DNA of 64,000 bases from Tetrastigma voinierianum (GCA_016808115.1 JAEQBH010003864.1:372001-436000), one strand, 5' to 3'. Numbered from the stretch's first letter, positions 24,191 to 36,316 are shown. Made by a program: numbers and translations. Notes: generated by a model not told the origin, from the letters alone.

Positions 24191-25080
24191 AGATTATTTA
24201 ACCACAAGCCCCGAACCTTTGTCCCAATTAAGGCACCCTCAGCTGAAGAAGAATAAATTAGACAAGCAATTCTGAAGTTTATGGAAGTGTTGGCGGCTGC
24301 ATATAAAATATTTCCATTTGCTGATGCGTTAGAACAGATGCCCAGTTATGTCAAATTCATGAAGGATATCTTTGTCGAAGAAAGAAGACCATCAGTTTTG
24401 AGGCAGTGAATCTCACTTAGAAATGTAGTGCCATCCTTCGAGAGGAAAGCGCCATAGAAGGCGAAAGACCGAGACGTTTACTATTCAACATACCATGAGA
24501 ACTTCAAATACTGGATGGACCTTGTGTGACCTGGGAGCTAGTATTAACCTCATGCTGTTATCCATATTTAGACGACTGAGATTAGGTAAAGCTCGCCCGA
24601 CTAATCACACTTTCCAGTGCTCAGGCGGTCACTAAAACATCCCCAAGGGGGAGATTGGGGTGATAGAGAACATGGGTAGGAGTACACAAGTTTATCTTCT
24701 CGGTAGATTTCATCGTTCTAGACATGGAAGAAGATAAAGAAATACCCATAATATTGGGTAGACTATTTCTCACCAGCAGCGGAGCAAATGATTGATGTGC
24801 GAGAGGGGAGAGAGTTGAAATTCGAGTGCGGGATGGCCAGAGGTCGAGTTCAATGCAATTCGAGTGTGAGACACCGACAGAGAGAGTGACCACATGCTTA
24901 TTGATGAGAGGCCGAGTAGAGGCTATAGTGTCTGGCCAAAGTGTTGCTTGACCCTTTGGAGACTAATACTCAGTCACAGTGAATCGAAGGAGTGGGAGAA
25001 GAGGTCAAAGAGTATGTGAAATGGATGGACTCCTTCCAACCTAATAGAAGGAAATACTACGAACCCATAGGCGAAATTGC
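24191..25080 (+). pseudogene. Athila-like aspartic protease region, truncated
   Basis: Retroelement protease that would cut the polyprotein. Readable pieces: an FMEVLAAAYKIFPFADALEQM-like stretch (about 24280), the protease active site C-D-L-G-A-S-I-N-L-M with D-L-G-A at 24528-24539, a PKG-like hairpin (about 24640), and DMEEDKEIPIILGR near 24720-24760. In Athila-type proteases the active site is DLGAS rather than the DSGAS of other lineages, and that form is seen here. The frame shifts several times. The downstream linker (MDSFQPNRRKYYEP near 25026) is the last readable piece before repeat copy 2 begins at about 25107, so RT and integrase are absent. Confidence 0.87.
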
Positions 25081-27026
25081 TCCGAACCCCTAGGCGAAAT
25101 ACCATAGAGTCTCCCCCGAAATCTCCTCTAAAACTCCCTCAAAATGCCCTAAAATCGTTCTTTTTATCTGTCCAAAAACACAGAGAGAGAGGAGATGGGC
25201 TTCAATAAAAACATGGGCCCTAACATCCACGCTGTAGCATGGTGGATCTACGCTACAGTGTAATCTAAAAAAATATGGAGGGGATCAAATAAAATTGCGC
25301 ACGTTGTAGCGTGTAGATTATAGCGTGATGATCATCATGCTACAATGTGGAGGTCATCCTTTACAATGTAATGATTCTCCAAATATAGCATAATTGGATT
25401 TCATCTTGTGAGGTGTGAAGCCTCTTGCATTGCAACGAGAGATACCCTCACTTTCTTTCTCTCAAAACAAGCCCCCGATCGGATTACGAATTTTATGAAT
25501 TATGGCTCTTTGGAAAGCTCTCCGAGTCTAGATTGTGCTCAATTTGTTGAATTCACTTAATGATCTTCACTTCTACTCAAATTTGCACCGTTTTCACCGT
25601 TGATTGACCTTAACACAAAATCAAGTAAAGAGAGGGATCAAGGGCTTATTTGAACCATAACAACTCAAAAACTAACCAAAACAAGGAGGTAAAAGTGAGT
25701 ATATAAAATACTCATCAATATGTATCTTAATTCTATGTATATCAAGGATAATTGATCAATCCTTAATCCTACTCTAAAATCACTATTAAAAAGGGAAGAA
25801 AAGAAGTCAGGCCACCATTCACACAGAGAGAAAAAGGTGGTGCAAAATCTGTCCCAAAATCCAACGGAAATTTCAGTATCATAGTGATGATATAAAGATA
25901 TTTCAAGTAACAAGTAGACTAAAAAGCCAATACCTGAACACTTTTATGATAGAAGCCAGTGCCTCAACATTTTCACTTTTGAGCGTCAACCATATAAAAT
26001 CATGTTGAAAGAAAGATACAATCATGTACCTATTTAAAGGCAACACAGTTTCCTTTTAAGTAGAAGGCTGCTTTAAAAGTAAAATTAAAAAATAAGGAAC
26101 AAAGCAATGAGTTAGAAAGAAGTGCAAAATAATAATGAATGAATCAAGATAGATGGAATTGATTTAGGGAGGTCTACAAGAAGCATGGCAAATGCTTGTA
26201 AGCTATAGATACTACTTAGATACTGAAAGATACACATTCGGTTTTTAGTTAAACCTTATTTCCACCTTAAATTGGTTTTTTTCTTTCATCAAAGAGAGAC
26301 ATGAAATGGATCAAAATAAATTATTCTATTTGTCTGGTAAGCCATCATTCTAAGATATCACAACCCTAATCTTAGAAAAGGTGGCTGCTGGCACTGGGAT
26401 GTCCTTTTGAGCCTGCCATAGTTGTAGCTGCAATGAATTTTATTACAAGCGAAATTGCAGGTGTGGAGAAAAAGAAAAAAGGTGAACAACGATATCCTAT
26501 GTTGTTAAGATGGGTGGTGATGAAGATCACCAGGTGATGATTGATGAGATGAGGTAAGACCCCTGATAAAATATTGCATAATAGTGGTTCTGTGATATAA
26601 GCAGTGGTTTTGCAAAATCTTTGCTCATTTATAGCTTGTAATTCTTAAAGTTCTTTGATTCAATTTCAATACTTTAGATTAACCTCATAGTGCCTTTTAT
26701 TTTTCAGTCAATAGTTTTAAGCTTTTTAAAATTTTGACTCTGCTTCTCAAGTGGTTTTGTCTTATTAATTAGTCCTTATTCCATTTTTTCAATTGCTTTG
26801 TATAACTCAACTGAAAACCGTGGCAGGATCATTAGTATACCTAAACCCAAATTTTGGTATTTAAGGGAACACACTAGTTTACTTTTTTTTTTTTTTTTTT
26901 AAAAAGATGTAATTTCATGAAGCTATCCGTCATATTTGCAAATTTGGTCATGACAAAGCTAGCAAGTTCCATATTGTCCACAGTTCTGACTTTGGACTTT
27001 TGATTTCAAGCCCGATATGGTTGTTT

Positions 27027-27305
27027 CTAGCTTAGCTGAGACACAAACGGAGGCAACTTTGACATAGTGGTCATTAGCTGGTTGGTCTCCCCAAGCAGTT
27101 CTTCAATCCTTGAACCTTCGAAATCCTTGGCATGCAAGGTTCGTTCCCTAACAAAGGCCCTCTTTGTTACAGAGTCCCACAACTTCGCATGAGCAGCAAA
27201 TTTAAAAAAAATAGACAGACAAGTACTTACTTTAGTAGAAGTCTGGACCTTTAGATTGGCAGACAGACGTGCAGACTTCCTTGTTGAAGGAAGAGGCTTC
27301 GACAT
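27027..27305 (-). pseudogene. Gag-like 'putative plant transposon protein' fragment
   Basis: A 92-residue open stretch. Residues about 35-92 read FAAHAKLWDSVTKRAFVRER, then EGSRIEELL and LMTTMSKLPPFV. This resembles the N-terminal part of a domain common in proteins linked to plant gypsy elements (I recall it as the Pfam 'putative plant transposon protein' family, not checked). Its exact role is unknown; it is associated with retroelement gag-like or envelope-like frames. The frame hits a stop straight after FVSQLS, where the family normally continues. The matching part of copy 1 (about 8825-9275) is broken further. No other part of this element is readable. Confidence 0.6.
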
Positions 27306-28763
27306 AGTTTCAGAAAAAGGAAGAAGTAATTCCCTTCTTTTCTAATTTTTCCTATTATGAGTCTGAACTTTCATCAACTAGTTGGCGGTGTCGCTTGGTC
27401 TAAGACTTTGGAATCTCAATCGCAAAGTCTCGTTTAACTGTTTGCCCTTTTTATTAAATATAGACTAAACCCCTCAATTTAACATCTGACCTTACCATTT
27501 CCTGCGGCTATGTCAAAGTGGAATGGAGTTGTAGAAATGAATAAGAAGCTGATTTATGTTCTGGAATTATAAATGGTTTAGTTTAAAGACCTTTGCAAAG
27601 TGCACAGTCATACAAGTAGTAAAGAATTTGGATGAAGTCAAATATCATTCCCTCGAATTTACAAGAATTTTAAAATCAACTACCTAACTACTCAAGATCC
27701 ACACTATTTACTTTTTTCCTTGTAAATGTTTAAAAACTAGAATTAAAGATAAGATCATACTTATATTATATTTATCTAATTAAAGAATTTGAATTAAACA
27801 AACAAAATAAAGCGGAATTTGCTTGAATCGGTGATCCTACGCTGAAAATTGACACTAATATGAAATTTGTTGTAAGCTTGATCCAATTTACGCATTATAA
27901 TCCATTGATTTTCTCAATCCTGATTTTGGATCTGGATTTCTCAAAGATGCCTAATAATGCAACTTGGATTTCTCCACTATTCACTAATTAGAGGTCCCTG
28001 CTTCTTTCAAAGACATGGATCTAATCAGTTACCTATATTCAGAACACTCTTTATAAGATGCAGGTATTTTTTTCTTTTCAATACTTTATACCCATTTCTT
28101 AAGGCTACTTGATTTCTTGCATCCAAGTGCGGGTCATTGCAAAACCTCTACAAAATGGTTGATGACTCTTCCTTTTAGATCCCGATGAATTTTCTATCTT
28201 TCTATGATTAGATCTCAACTACCACGGGATCCGCCGATCTTTCCATCGAGATTAGGTGAAATCTCCGATTATTTAAATTGATAAATAATCCCCTTCAACT
28301 AGCGTGAGAGTAGAGAGGAAATGGAAATTTGTCTAAGTAAACTCTCAGAGCTCAGTAGTTCTTCAGTGGTAGTCTAGCATACCCACAAATTGAATGTTCA
28401 AAGCTCTCAGAAATCATAGCATGAAACAGTCCTTGAAAGGATACTCGATACTACTATTGGGAACAATCAATTTAAGAACAACATTAATCAAATAAATCCC
28501 CAATTTCAAGTACTTCTCTCTAATATATGCAAAAAGATTGTAACTAATGACAAATCCAAGTTAGTGGAAGCTGTGCTCATCAAAACTTCATCACAACGAC
28601 AATGGAGCATTGATCAAATACACCTGCAGTAGTTGCAATTATTTGATAAGAAACAAATTCCAGAATTGGTCTGGATTCCATTAATTTCAAGCAATAGTTG
28701 GAGAAGAAAATGAAAGATTAAATCCAGCTTCAACATTCTGAACAGGTTACTAGTTCAGATCCA

Positions 28764-28804
28764 GAAAAGAAAAGAAAAGAAAAGAAAAGAAAAGAAAAGA
28801 AAAA
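28764..28804. repeat. (AAAAG)n microsatellite
   Basis: About eight perfect AAAAG units. Confidence 0.95.
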
Positions 28805-28979
28805 TCTACTCTAAAATTATACAATTGAGGTCTTCTTGATCCCGAATGCGGGTTGGGAAGGCTTCCTCTTACTGATGCAAAAAACATATATTTATACATT
28901 TCCAGCAATTGGGCCTGATTCCAAGGCTCTAGGTGGATTTCCCCCAATTTTAATGGCCCGACTTGCTGTTCAGGTCAAG

Positions 28980-30345
28980 ACCTCAGAAGCTTGTTGCGAA
29001 TTGTTAGATCTATCGTGTCCTCTGGAAGCTTGTCGCAACATTCTTTTGCCTTGTTTTTTCAATATTGAGTCGCGACCTGATGTCCTTTGTCACGACATTG
29101 TTCTTTGAAGTTTTCTTTAGTTGGTTGTCGTGACATGAATTCCTTGTCGCGACTACCCCTTGACTCTTTTGTTTTGTTATGTGTGTCGCGACTTGGAAAT
29201 TCTGTTGTTTGCTTTTACTTAGCATTTTTCCTAAGAATCATCATGTTGTAGTCGCGACTTGAATTGCTGCTTGGTGACCATGTTTAGTTTCCAGTAGTGA
29301 TGACTTGTGTTGCGACCACAATTTCTTATTTCCAGGTATTTGTGTCGCGACCACAATTCCATGTTGCGACCTGGCTTTTTCTTCCTTTACTGAATTATGT
29401 GTCGTGACCAAGTTTCATTGTTGCAACATTGTTTCTGTTTCTAGCCACTTTGATTCTCATCGCAACAACTTTTTCTAGTCTCCAAGTGTTTGTGTCGCGA
29501 CCACAATTTCATGTTGTGACACGGTATGCTTTCCTTTTCTTGAATTCTACGTGTCGTGACAACTTTTTCGTAATCACGACACCATTTGTTAATAAGCGAT
29601 TTGATCCTTGGTCTAGCGTGCTCATGTTGCGACATCGTTTCTTGTTTTACGCTTCATGAGTTCTGACTCAAAGCGTGATTTGTTTATTTTCTTATCGTGA
29701 CATGGGAATTAGGTCTCGACAAGGTTGTTTCTTTTCTTCTTTACCCAATTCTGTCGCGACCTCGAAAGCATGTCCGCAGTAGTTCTTCTTCCAATCACAT
29801 TTGCAACCTCGTTTTTGAGTCACAACAGTTTCTACTCATTTTGGCTTCTTTTTCTGGTCGCGACCTAGAAAGTGTGTCGCGACTGAGTGATGACCCTTCT
29901 TACCTTGTTCTTGTCGCAGTTGCTCAAACTTAGTCACAACATGTTTTAAGCGTTCCGAAACTCATTTTGATGTTCGCGACATGAGTCACTGTTGTGACCT
30001 CGGCCCAGTGTCTTCAGCTTATATTTTGTTGCAACATCAATTTTTCTGATAGAGACCTTGTTAGCTCATCCAACCATCCATTCCTTGTCGCGACCTTAAT
30101 TATCACATTTGTGACTGAGTTGTCTTCTTCGATTGTCGTGATCTCGGTTCTGCATCGACGGCGTCGTTTGTGCGATCTTAAATTTTTCTCTCGTAGCGAC
30201 TGATCCGCAAGGATGTGTGTTGACACACTTGAAGCATTTTTCTTACGAGTTGTCCCGGCATTTATCAATTAGGTTGCGACTTAAAAATTGCTGAACTGAT
30301 GAATTCCTTGTCGTGACCTCAACTGTCTGTCGCGGCCCAGCTGCT
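28980..30345. repeat. Interspersed array of the palindrome GTCGCGAC
   Basis: The 8-base palindrome GTCGCGAC or a one- or two-base variant recurs more than 25 times in about 1.35 kb. Exact copies lie near 29071, 29147, 29188, 29252, 29344, 29494, 29754, 29859, 29876 and 30089. Most variants are C-to-T or G-to-A changes at its CpG sites (GTCGTGAC, GTCACGAC, GTTGCGAC, GTTGTGAC), as expected from decay of methylated cytosines. The flanking DNA between copies is mostly unique T-rich sequence, so this is not a tandem repeat. It lies in non-coding, LTR-like DNA. Confidence 0.9.
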
Positions 30346-32379
30346 TGGCCATTTATCTCATTTTCTTTGGATTCTTGTTGGAATTGCAGCTTCTTCTATA
30401 AAAATCTGCAAAATATAATTTTGGTAAAATCTCCACATTTCTGCATAAAAATAAGTGATTACATTGTAACACTAATAAAAAAAATGGATTAAAAATCAAT
30501 GAGTTTTTGACTCATCACTAACCCATCCTACCAATTAGAGAGGTATAGGTTGGTCTTTTCTTCCTGCACTCTGTGCTATCTTAGAGGTTGTTCTAAAAAT
30601 GGTTTTATTGGGGTTGGGGCCCTAGGAGTCATCTTTTTCGAGATTTTAGACTAGATTTTTTCCAAGGTTTGGACTTGCAACATTTTGACTCTCAATCGGA
30701 GAGTCTTCTTTTGAATAACGGCGTATATGACAATTAGAACTTCATTTTAGGCGCGTCCCACATGGGAGCCTGTAGCGAGTTAGCGATGCGAGTTCAAAGG
30801 CTCGGCTTATCAATGAATTACAACGAACCTTCTTGATTGAAAACTTTTTTTTTGTTGTTGGAACTTCCTTCGGCGGAGTCTTATTCTCTCGACGCACTAG
30901 ATCGTGCCATCACCATGGTTGGGGGTATCAAGAATTAAAGAAAAAGAAGAAATAGAAAGTTTGGACCTTTGGAGATTTCTTGAGAGAATATTCAGAAAAG
31001 CAGTGTTCTTTTGTCTTCAATTGTTCCTCTTTATATAGAGGTCCCACCAACTCTTAGAAAACCCTAAGGTTTCTTGTCTCTAATGGTTCCCTACTTAATA
31101 GGGGTGTTAGGACTCTCTTAGAACGTGCTGATGTGCAACTGTCTTTTCGATTGTAGTGACTCACCACAATCCTTAGTAGTAGCAATGGTCAGATAACACA
31201 AACCGCCATCTGTCCATATGAATTTACCACCTTCCTTCCTTCATTTTTTTTGTTTTTTGTTTTCTTTTTAAATATTACACTATAGGAGGCAATTCATTGC
31301 ATGAGTTGTCCCAAGGAAGGTCTGAGAGACACATACCTGCATACATCCAATTCCTAACTCCAGACTCTGATTCCTCCCAAGTTCTCAAAGGGTGGAGTTA
31401 GGACTTCCTCTAAAGCAACATAATCCTTGATCATGCTTTTCATGCTCTCTTCATGTTTGCATTCTCTAGTTGTTGTTAGTTCTATCTCTGTTACTAGGGA
31501 CTAACTCAATCTATGGTTTGCTTAGTGTCTTGCACATTCTTCCACATGGTCATTCATAGTTGTAGTAGTCATGAAGTATTGATTTCCAACCATGCTCACA
31601 ACAAGCTTATTGTCTTGTTTTTTTCATGTCTTGAGATATTCCTCCCATAGATAGGATATCGTTTGGGCCTAAATGTCTAGTCCTTGAGGGAGTTCGAACT
31701 CCTATTGAGACAGGGGGAATTTCTTTCCTTATTTGACCTCTTTGGTCCCCTTTGGATAGAATGCACCTTCGTTGTCCTATTCCTTCTTTGTAAAGAGTTT
31801 CTCTATCCCTAGATTGGACAGAGTTTCATATCACATAAGGATTTATGTGACTTATGGGATGTAGGTAGGACTGTCTTAGATAGTGACAAAAATTTATACA
31901 AATAGCTTTGCGAGAGATGGAGCCTTTTCCTAACAAGATTTTCTTCATGCAAACTCCACTTAGATCGAATGAAGTAACTCCCGTCGACTAAGAGTAGTGC
32001 TTAGTTGGAACATGGTGGGTGCGAGCCTGTTAAGTTTTCTCAATTGATACGATATAATTGTTTGACTAAGTTCTATTTCCACATACAAAGGTCTTAGGTA
32101 TCTCGACAATGCATTCTGTTGTGTCCAATTGCATGGGTGTTCAGACTGTTGGAGCAAAGATTCTCTTGTACGAACGATTGTACCAGTTAGTACATAGAAA
32201 TTGTTTAAGGACCTTCTTTTGCCACTGATTTATATTGATTTTGATTAAATACCATGCAATTTTATTTAGTAAATCTAACAAGCAACCCATCATCGAATAA
32301 TTAGCTTATACTAATTAGATTTATTGTTAAACCTTCAACAAGCAATACGTCTTTTAGTCTGGATAGACCAGGAAAGATT

Positions 32380-33178
32380 AAGGCTTATATTCAGAAAGAC
32401 CACCTTGTTCTGTCTTAATAGTTGTAAGATTGGTGAGATGTTCATGTTTTGATGTGTTGTGAACATCCACTATCAAAAGTACCATATTTCTTCATTCATG
32501 TGTGTTTCTTATCGATCACGGCTCTCGAGTTGTTGATTCCTCTTCTTGGTTAGAAAATTTAGGTTCGAACAGTCTTCTAGTATGTGATTTTTTACTCCAG
32601 GGCTCCTCTCTCATCATTCTTTGTTGTATTGTTCCTCTTCTAGCAGCAATAGAGGTGTAAGCCTTGTGCTAATTGACCCTATCTTGATCTCCTTGGTCTT
32701 TATTGTCTAGGCTCTAACTTCGATCTCTTTTTGACCCTCTATTCCCCTCATTCTTTAAATCTACGTATCTTGATTTCTCAAATATGTCTTGGAGAGTATC
32801 CCACACTTCTTTTGCAGATCTTGTAAAGGTAATAAGTCGAACATCCTATTATCCATACCACATTGAATTGCATGAAGAGCAATGAAGTTTCTTGAAGTTT
32901 CTTTTCTTTCTTCCTAGTTCCATTATGGTTCAGGCTTGATCATGATTTCCTCATTTCAAACATTGGTTGGATTGGTCCATCCTGTCACCATGGATTGTGA
33001 TACATCTATTCCCAATTACTTGATATGAATACTCATGTGAATCTTCCAATATGCATAGTTGTCATCATCAAGTAGACAACGTTTTATGGTCATTCCGTAC
33101 TTTATTGGGTCCATCTAAACTTTACACTCAAAACCCGTAGAGTGACCAAGGATCTCACTTAGTAACTTAGAGTGACCT
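32380..33178 (-). pseudogene. Ty1/copia gag, decayed, minus strand
   Basis: Read on the minus strand from the primer site at 33191 leftward. The start contains a DGPNKVRNDHKT-like stretch (about 33110). A conserved gag core follows, with ITFTRSAKEVWDTLQDIFE readable near 32770-32840, typical of the copia UBN2-type gag. A basic R/S/K-rich tail lies near 32600-32740. Several stops and shifts break it. The rest of the element (protease, integrase, RT) is missing, because repeat copy 2 ends just to the left at 32330. The LTR that would drive it is at 33202-34293. Confidence 0.72.
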
Positions 33179-33191
33179 ACTTTGATACCAA
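33179..33191 (-). promoter_or_regulatory. Primer binding site of the minus-strand copia element
   Basis: The minus strand reads TGGTATCAAAGTA, close to the plant initiator-Met-tRNA primer site TGGTATCAGAGC. It lies between the gag and the LTR, in the right place and orientation. Confidence 0.7.
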
Positions 33192-33201
33192 TTAATAGAT
33201 A

Positions 33202-34293
33202 TGTGTGTGTGTAGTCCAAGTCACGAGTCCTTGAGTGTCAGATTGATTTAAGATTCGGACTAATATACGTATTGTTTGAACTCCCATACATAAGGACTTA
33301 GTGTGTACAAAAGCAAAATATAAATAATAATTGCAAAGAAGTAATGGCACACACAAACTTTTACATGGTTTAGTAACTGCCTACGTCCATGGATTTGTGC
33401 CCAAATGCTAGGATTTCCACTTATTTGATTTAAGGTTATATTTAGTCTTATGTAGTACGAGACTCTCTCTCTACCCATAACCCTTCTTGACACCTAATCA
33501 CTCATAGTGGAATTTAGAATGACCTCCTTCCATTCCTCTCTCAATTGCATCACACACTCATTCCCATATCACATTAATAAAAGATGAAGAAATTTAAAGG
33601 ACATCATCTTTCACCAAAGGTGAAAGGCTTTTAACGTGCAATACCTCAAAGAGTATCTGCACTCCACTCCTTCATTATGTCCGGACTTCACTTGTTCTTC
33701 TTCAAGCTCTACTCCTTCAATCTATACCGAGCATCTTCCAAAGTCCCAAACATATAGCCTTGTATATTCGGTTATGGAATACTAGATAAGATTGGATCAC
33801 CATCTTAATATAACTCCAAACCTACCTTGAATTATCCGAATTCTCCTTTAAGCTATCATCGTGGAAATAGGAAATTTTCTGCCTAAGAATCCTTTTCGGA
33901 ATAGATCCTTATTTGATTCTAATTCTTATTTGATTGCCTAGAAAATTTGATCGTCTTGATTTGATCCTTATCATCTTGCCTAACTGATCTTGACTTCATC
34001 TTCATCTACATGCCTAAAAGATCTTTGACCTATAAGTTACTCGCTCCCCAATTACCTTGGCCTCCAAGCTAGCAGACTCACATGCATTCCATAGCTGCTC
34101 TAGCCTGGCTACGGACTTACCATCATTGCGACACGTCCCTCTTGCCTGAGGGGTTACCTTAGGCGAACTACTTCCTAGTCCTACCATAGACTTCACCTCT
34201 AATTCTTCAAATTTTCATTAACCTTGAACTCTAAAAACGCTATTTGCTTGTAGAACATTTAGAACGAAGGTATGGGCAATTATTAACCCAACA
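33202..34293 (-). mobile_element. Copia 5' LTR, minus strand, about 1.1 kb
   Basis: On the minus strand it starts TGTTGGGTTAATAATTGCCC (from 34293) and ends with CACACACA next to the primer site. The plus-strand stretch around 33360-33400 (TTTTACATGGTTTAGTAACT, CCTACGTCCATGG) is typical of plant copia LTRs. Only one LTR is present. The left end could shift by a few bases because of the TG run at 33202. Confidence 0.7.
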
Positions 34294-34975
34294 CGTATCA
34301 ATATGTGCGTATTGAGGGGACATGGACAAAGACGATTCTCCACCCTTGCCACATTTTTCAACAAAGATAAATAAAAAAAGATAAAAGAGAAAACTAGGTC
34401 TATACATAGGTATATCTACTTGATCAATAATATATATGAAATGAAAAATAAATCAATAGTGGCGAGGACTTTCTTTTCATGGAAAGATCCAGTTGACCGG
34501 TGCAATGGAAGTAGCACCCTCGGATGGAAATTTCTTGGAACTTCCAAGGTGGGTTTCACAAAGATCCTTTATTTTCACATTCTCGTGATGCATTTGAAAT
34601 ATTCCAAGTAATTATCCTACCAACATTTTTCATTGTTAATTTCTCCACCATGCATCATGTATCACAAGTAGGTCCGGAAAGTATGAATCAAACATAGATT
34701 GTTGGTAACAAATTCAATATTTCATACTTGGGGAATCCTTAAGTATATGTGTTGGTTAATTCTTTTACTCATTTAGCACATTTGTTGTTATTGTTGATAT
34801 TGTATCTCCTGATATTTTAGGACATGTTGTGGGAGAGTCCAATTATGTGGACCCACCACTTTCTTTTGATGTTTAATTGGAATTTGTCTCTCGTTCAGAT
34901 GATGTACTTGCTTTTTCATCTATGAATTTGAGCGTTTTCGAGTCTTAGCCTATCTCTTTTATTGATGATATTGAT
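34294..34975. other. Non-coding AT-rich stretch
   Basis: No supported gene. A 63-codon frame at 34420 has no recognisable similarity. Confidence 0.5.
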
Positions 34976-34978
34976 GTT

Positions 34979-35218
34979 GTCCGATATCAACTCATGAGGA
35001 ACCCATATCGATAGCTAATGTGCAATATGATAAAGGTGACAACCTTGGCCGCATTCAGCTTTCCATAAGAAGTGGCCTCTACCCACTTCGTGAAATAATC
35101 AATAACGGCTAGGATGTTCATGACCTCTTATGCAAAGCTGAATGCGGCATAGGTTGCCACCTTTATCAGACTGCATATTATCTATCGATATAGGGTTCCT
35201 CATGAGTTGATATCGGAC
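34979..35218. repeat. Inverted repeat made of a gypsy integrase fragment
   Basis: Left arm 34979-35069 and right arm 35127-35218 are reverse complements over about 90 bases with a few differences (for example GATATCAACTCATGAGGA and its complement), around a 57-base spacer. The left arm plus spacer, read on the minus strand, gives integrase-core pieces (DYFTKWVEA, KLNAAKVVTFI, then PHELISD in a shifted frame). The right arm encodes the same piece on the plus strand. A transcript through it would form a long hairpin. Confidence 0.88.
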
Positions 35219-35354
35219 ACATCTGACTTAAAATCAATAAAAATATGAGGTGATAAATGTGAAAATGAATATGCTTATTATTAAAATTTTGGCATAATTA
35301 TTGAATATTCACCTTTTGGCAAAAGGTAAAAACAAAATGAAAAGAGTTATGTAG

Positions 35355-35639
35355 CCCTTGTTTGTTTTTGGTATTTGAAAACTTTTTTTTTTAATTTTGA
35401 AAAATAAGAATATGGAAGACAAATAGGACAAGTTTGGTTTCGATTGTTTATTTATTTATTTATTTTTTTGAAAAACATAGAGAACATGTTTGGTTTCGGT
35501 TATTTTTTTTTATTTGAAAAACACAAAGGACACTCATTTAGAGAACAAGAACAGTTGTTAGAGAACACAAAAATGATAATTTCTATGTTTTAAAAAATTG
35601 TTCTCAAAAATCGTTTTCAAAAACAAAAACCAAACAAGT
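35355..35639. mobile_element. Short foldback transposon (MITE)
   Basis: The left end CTTGTTTGTTTTTGG...TTTGAAAAC (35357-35382) and the reverse complement of the right end CTTGTTTGGTTTTTG...TTTGAAAAC (35613-35637) match over about 27 bases. Size is about 285 bases, AT-rich and non-coding. GTAG flanks the left side and (A)GTAG the right, so TAG may be a 3-base target duplication. Confidence 0.65.
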
Positions 35640-35846
35640 AGTAAATTTTGTACTCGTTTGATTTTGCGAGTGAAATTGAACTATTATCTTGTGGGATCTG
35701 TCTTTTGTGATTTGGATGTCTCATGCAAATAAGTCATGTGTGAACATCAGATTGTTTTTTTTTTTTTTTTTTGTTTTTTGTTTTTGAGCACTTGAAAGAA
35801 TCACGTTCGCTCCAGTTTTCTTATTTAATTATTAGTTATAAAGTTA

Positions 35847-35849
<3 letters not shown>

Positions 35850-35879
<30 letters not shown>
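35850..35879. repeat. (TA)n microsatellite
   Basis: AT dinucleotide run of about 30 bases in AT-rich DNA. Confidence 0.9.
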
Positions 35880-35881
<2 letters not shown>

Positions 35882-36316
35882 ATATTAACTATATTAAATC
35901 AACTTAAATTTATTTTATTTATCTATAATTATTTTTATTTTCTGTCATTTGTTTTTCAGCAGAGGAAAATTAAGGCATATAATTTTTGGTATGAAATTAC
36001 CAATTTTCTAGAGAGACAAAAGGAGTATTCCTTATCAGAAAGACGCTGACATGTCATTCCACGAAAAAGCCAGCCAATAGGTTTGAAAATTTATTTCTCT
36101 TCATGAAGCATGCTCTCACTAGCCAACTTTGTTTACTTCTTTCCGCGTTTCGACAACATCCTCTCTTACGCCTTGCCTATATTTACCACCTTCAAGCCTT
36201 CACTTCCCACACCATCACTACTCCACTCTTAACAGTAATTCACATACCCAACCCTAACTAAGCCTACCATTTCTCAATTTTAGCTTAATGATATATCATT
36301 TATCGTCATATATAAT

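Larger units (their letters stand above)
27448..30530 (-). mobile_element. Nested LTR-like insertion in repeat copy 2
   Basis: Comparison with copy 1 shows continuous homology up to about 27447 and again from about 30540, with this block absent from copy 1 (junction there near 9260-9280). Read on the minus strand it begins TGATGAGTCAAAAACTCATT from 30517, a plausible TG LTR start. The right part (28980-30340) is the GTCGCGAC array and 28764-28804 a pentanucleotide run. No coding region is recognisable. The left boundary and target duplication are not resolved, so it could be one long LTR or an LTR plus other DNA. Confidence 0.6.
25107..32330 (-). mobile_element. Long interspersed repeat, copy 2, with nested insertion
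   Basis: The second copy of the 4.0-kb repeat at 6966-11003, in the same orientation and order, but 7.2 kb long because about 3.1 kb (27448-30530) is inserted in it. It starts abruptly after the Athila protease linker. The 25220-25420 part carries inverted GCTACA/TGTAGC words, like copy 1. The open minus-strand frame at 27027-27305 shows that the family is retroelement-derived and runs on the minus strand. Both copies end at nearly the same word (AATTAG(A/T)TT near 11000 and 32320), so the shared right end may be a real element or LTR boundary. Confidence 0.72.

Noticed and set aside
29010..30268. Open frames on both strands across the GTCGCGAC array as a protein gene
   Set aside because: Frames of 60-90 codons overlap on both strands and repeat VATR/CRD-like words only because the DNA word repeats.
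28980..30345. CRISPR-like array
   Set aside because: The repeated word is only 8 bases, spacing is irregular and the setting is a plant retroelement; there are no cas genes.
33202..33220. TG run as a separate microsatellite
   Set aside because: Only a few units long and it forms the end of the copia LTR.
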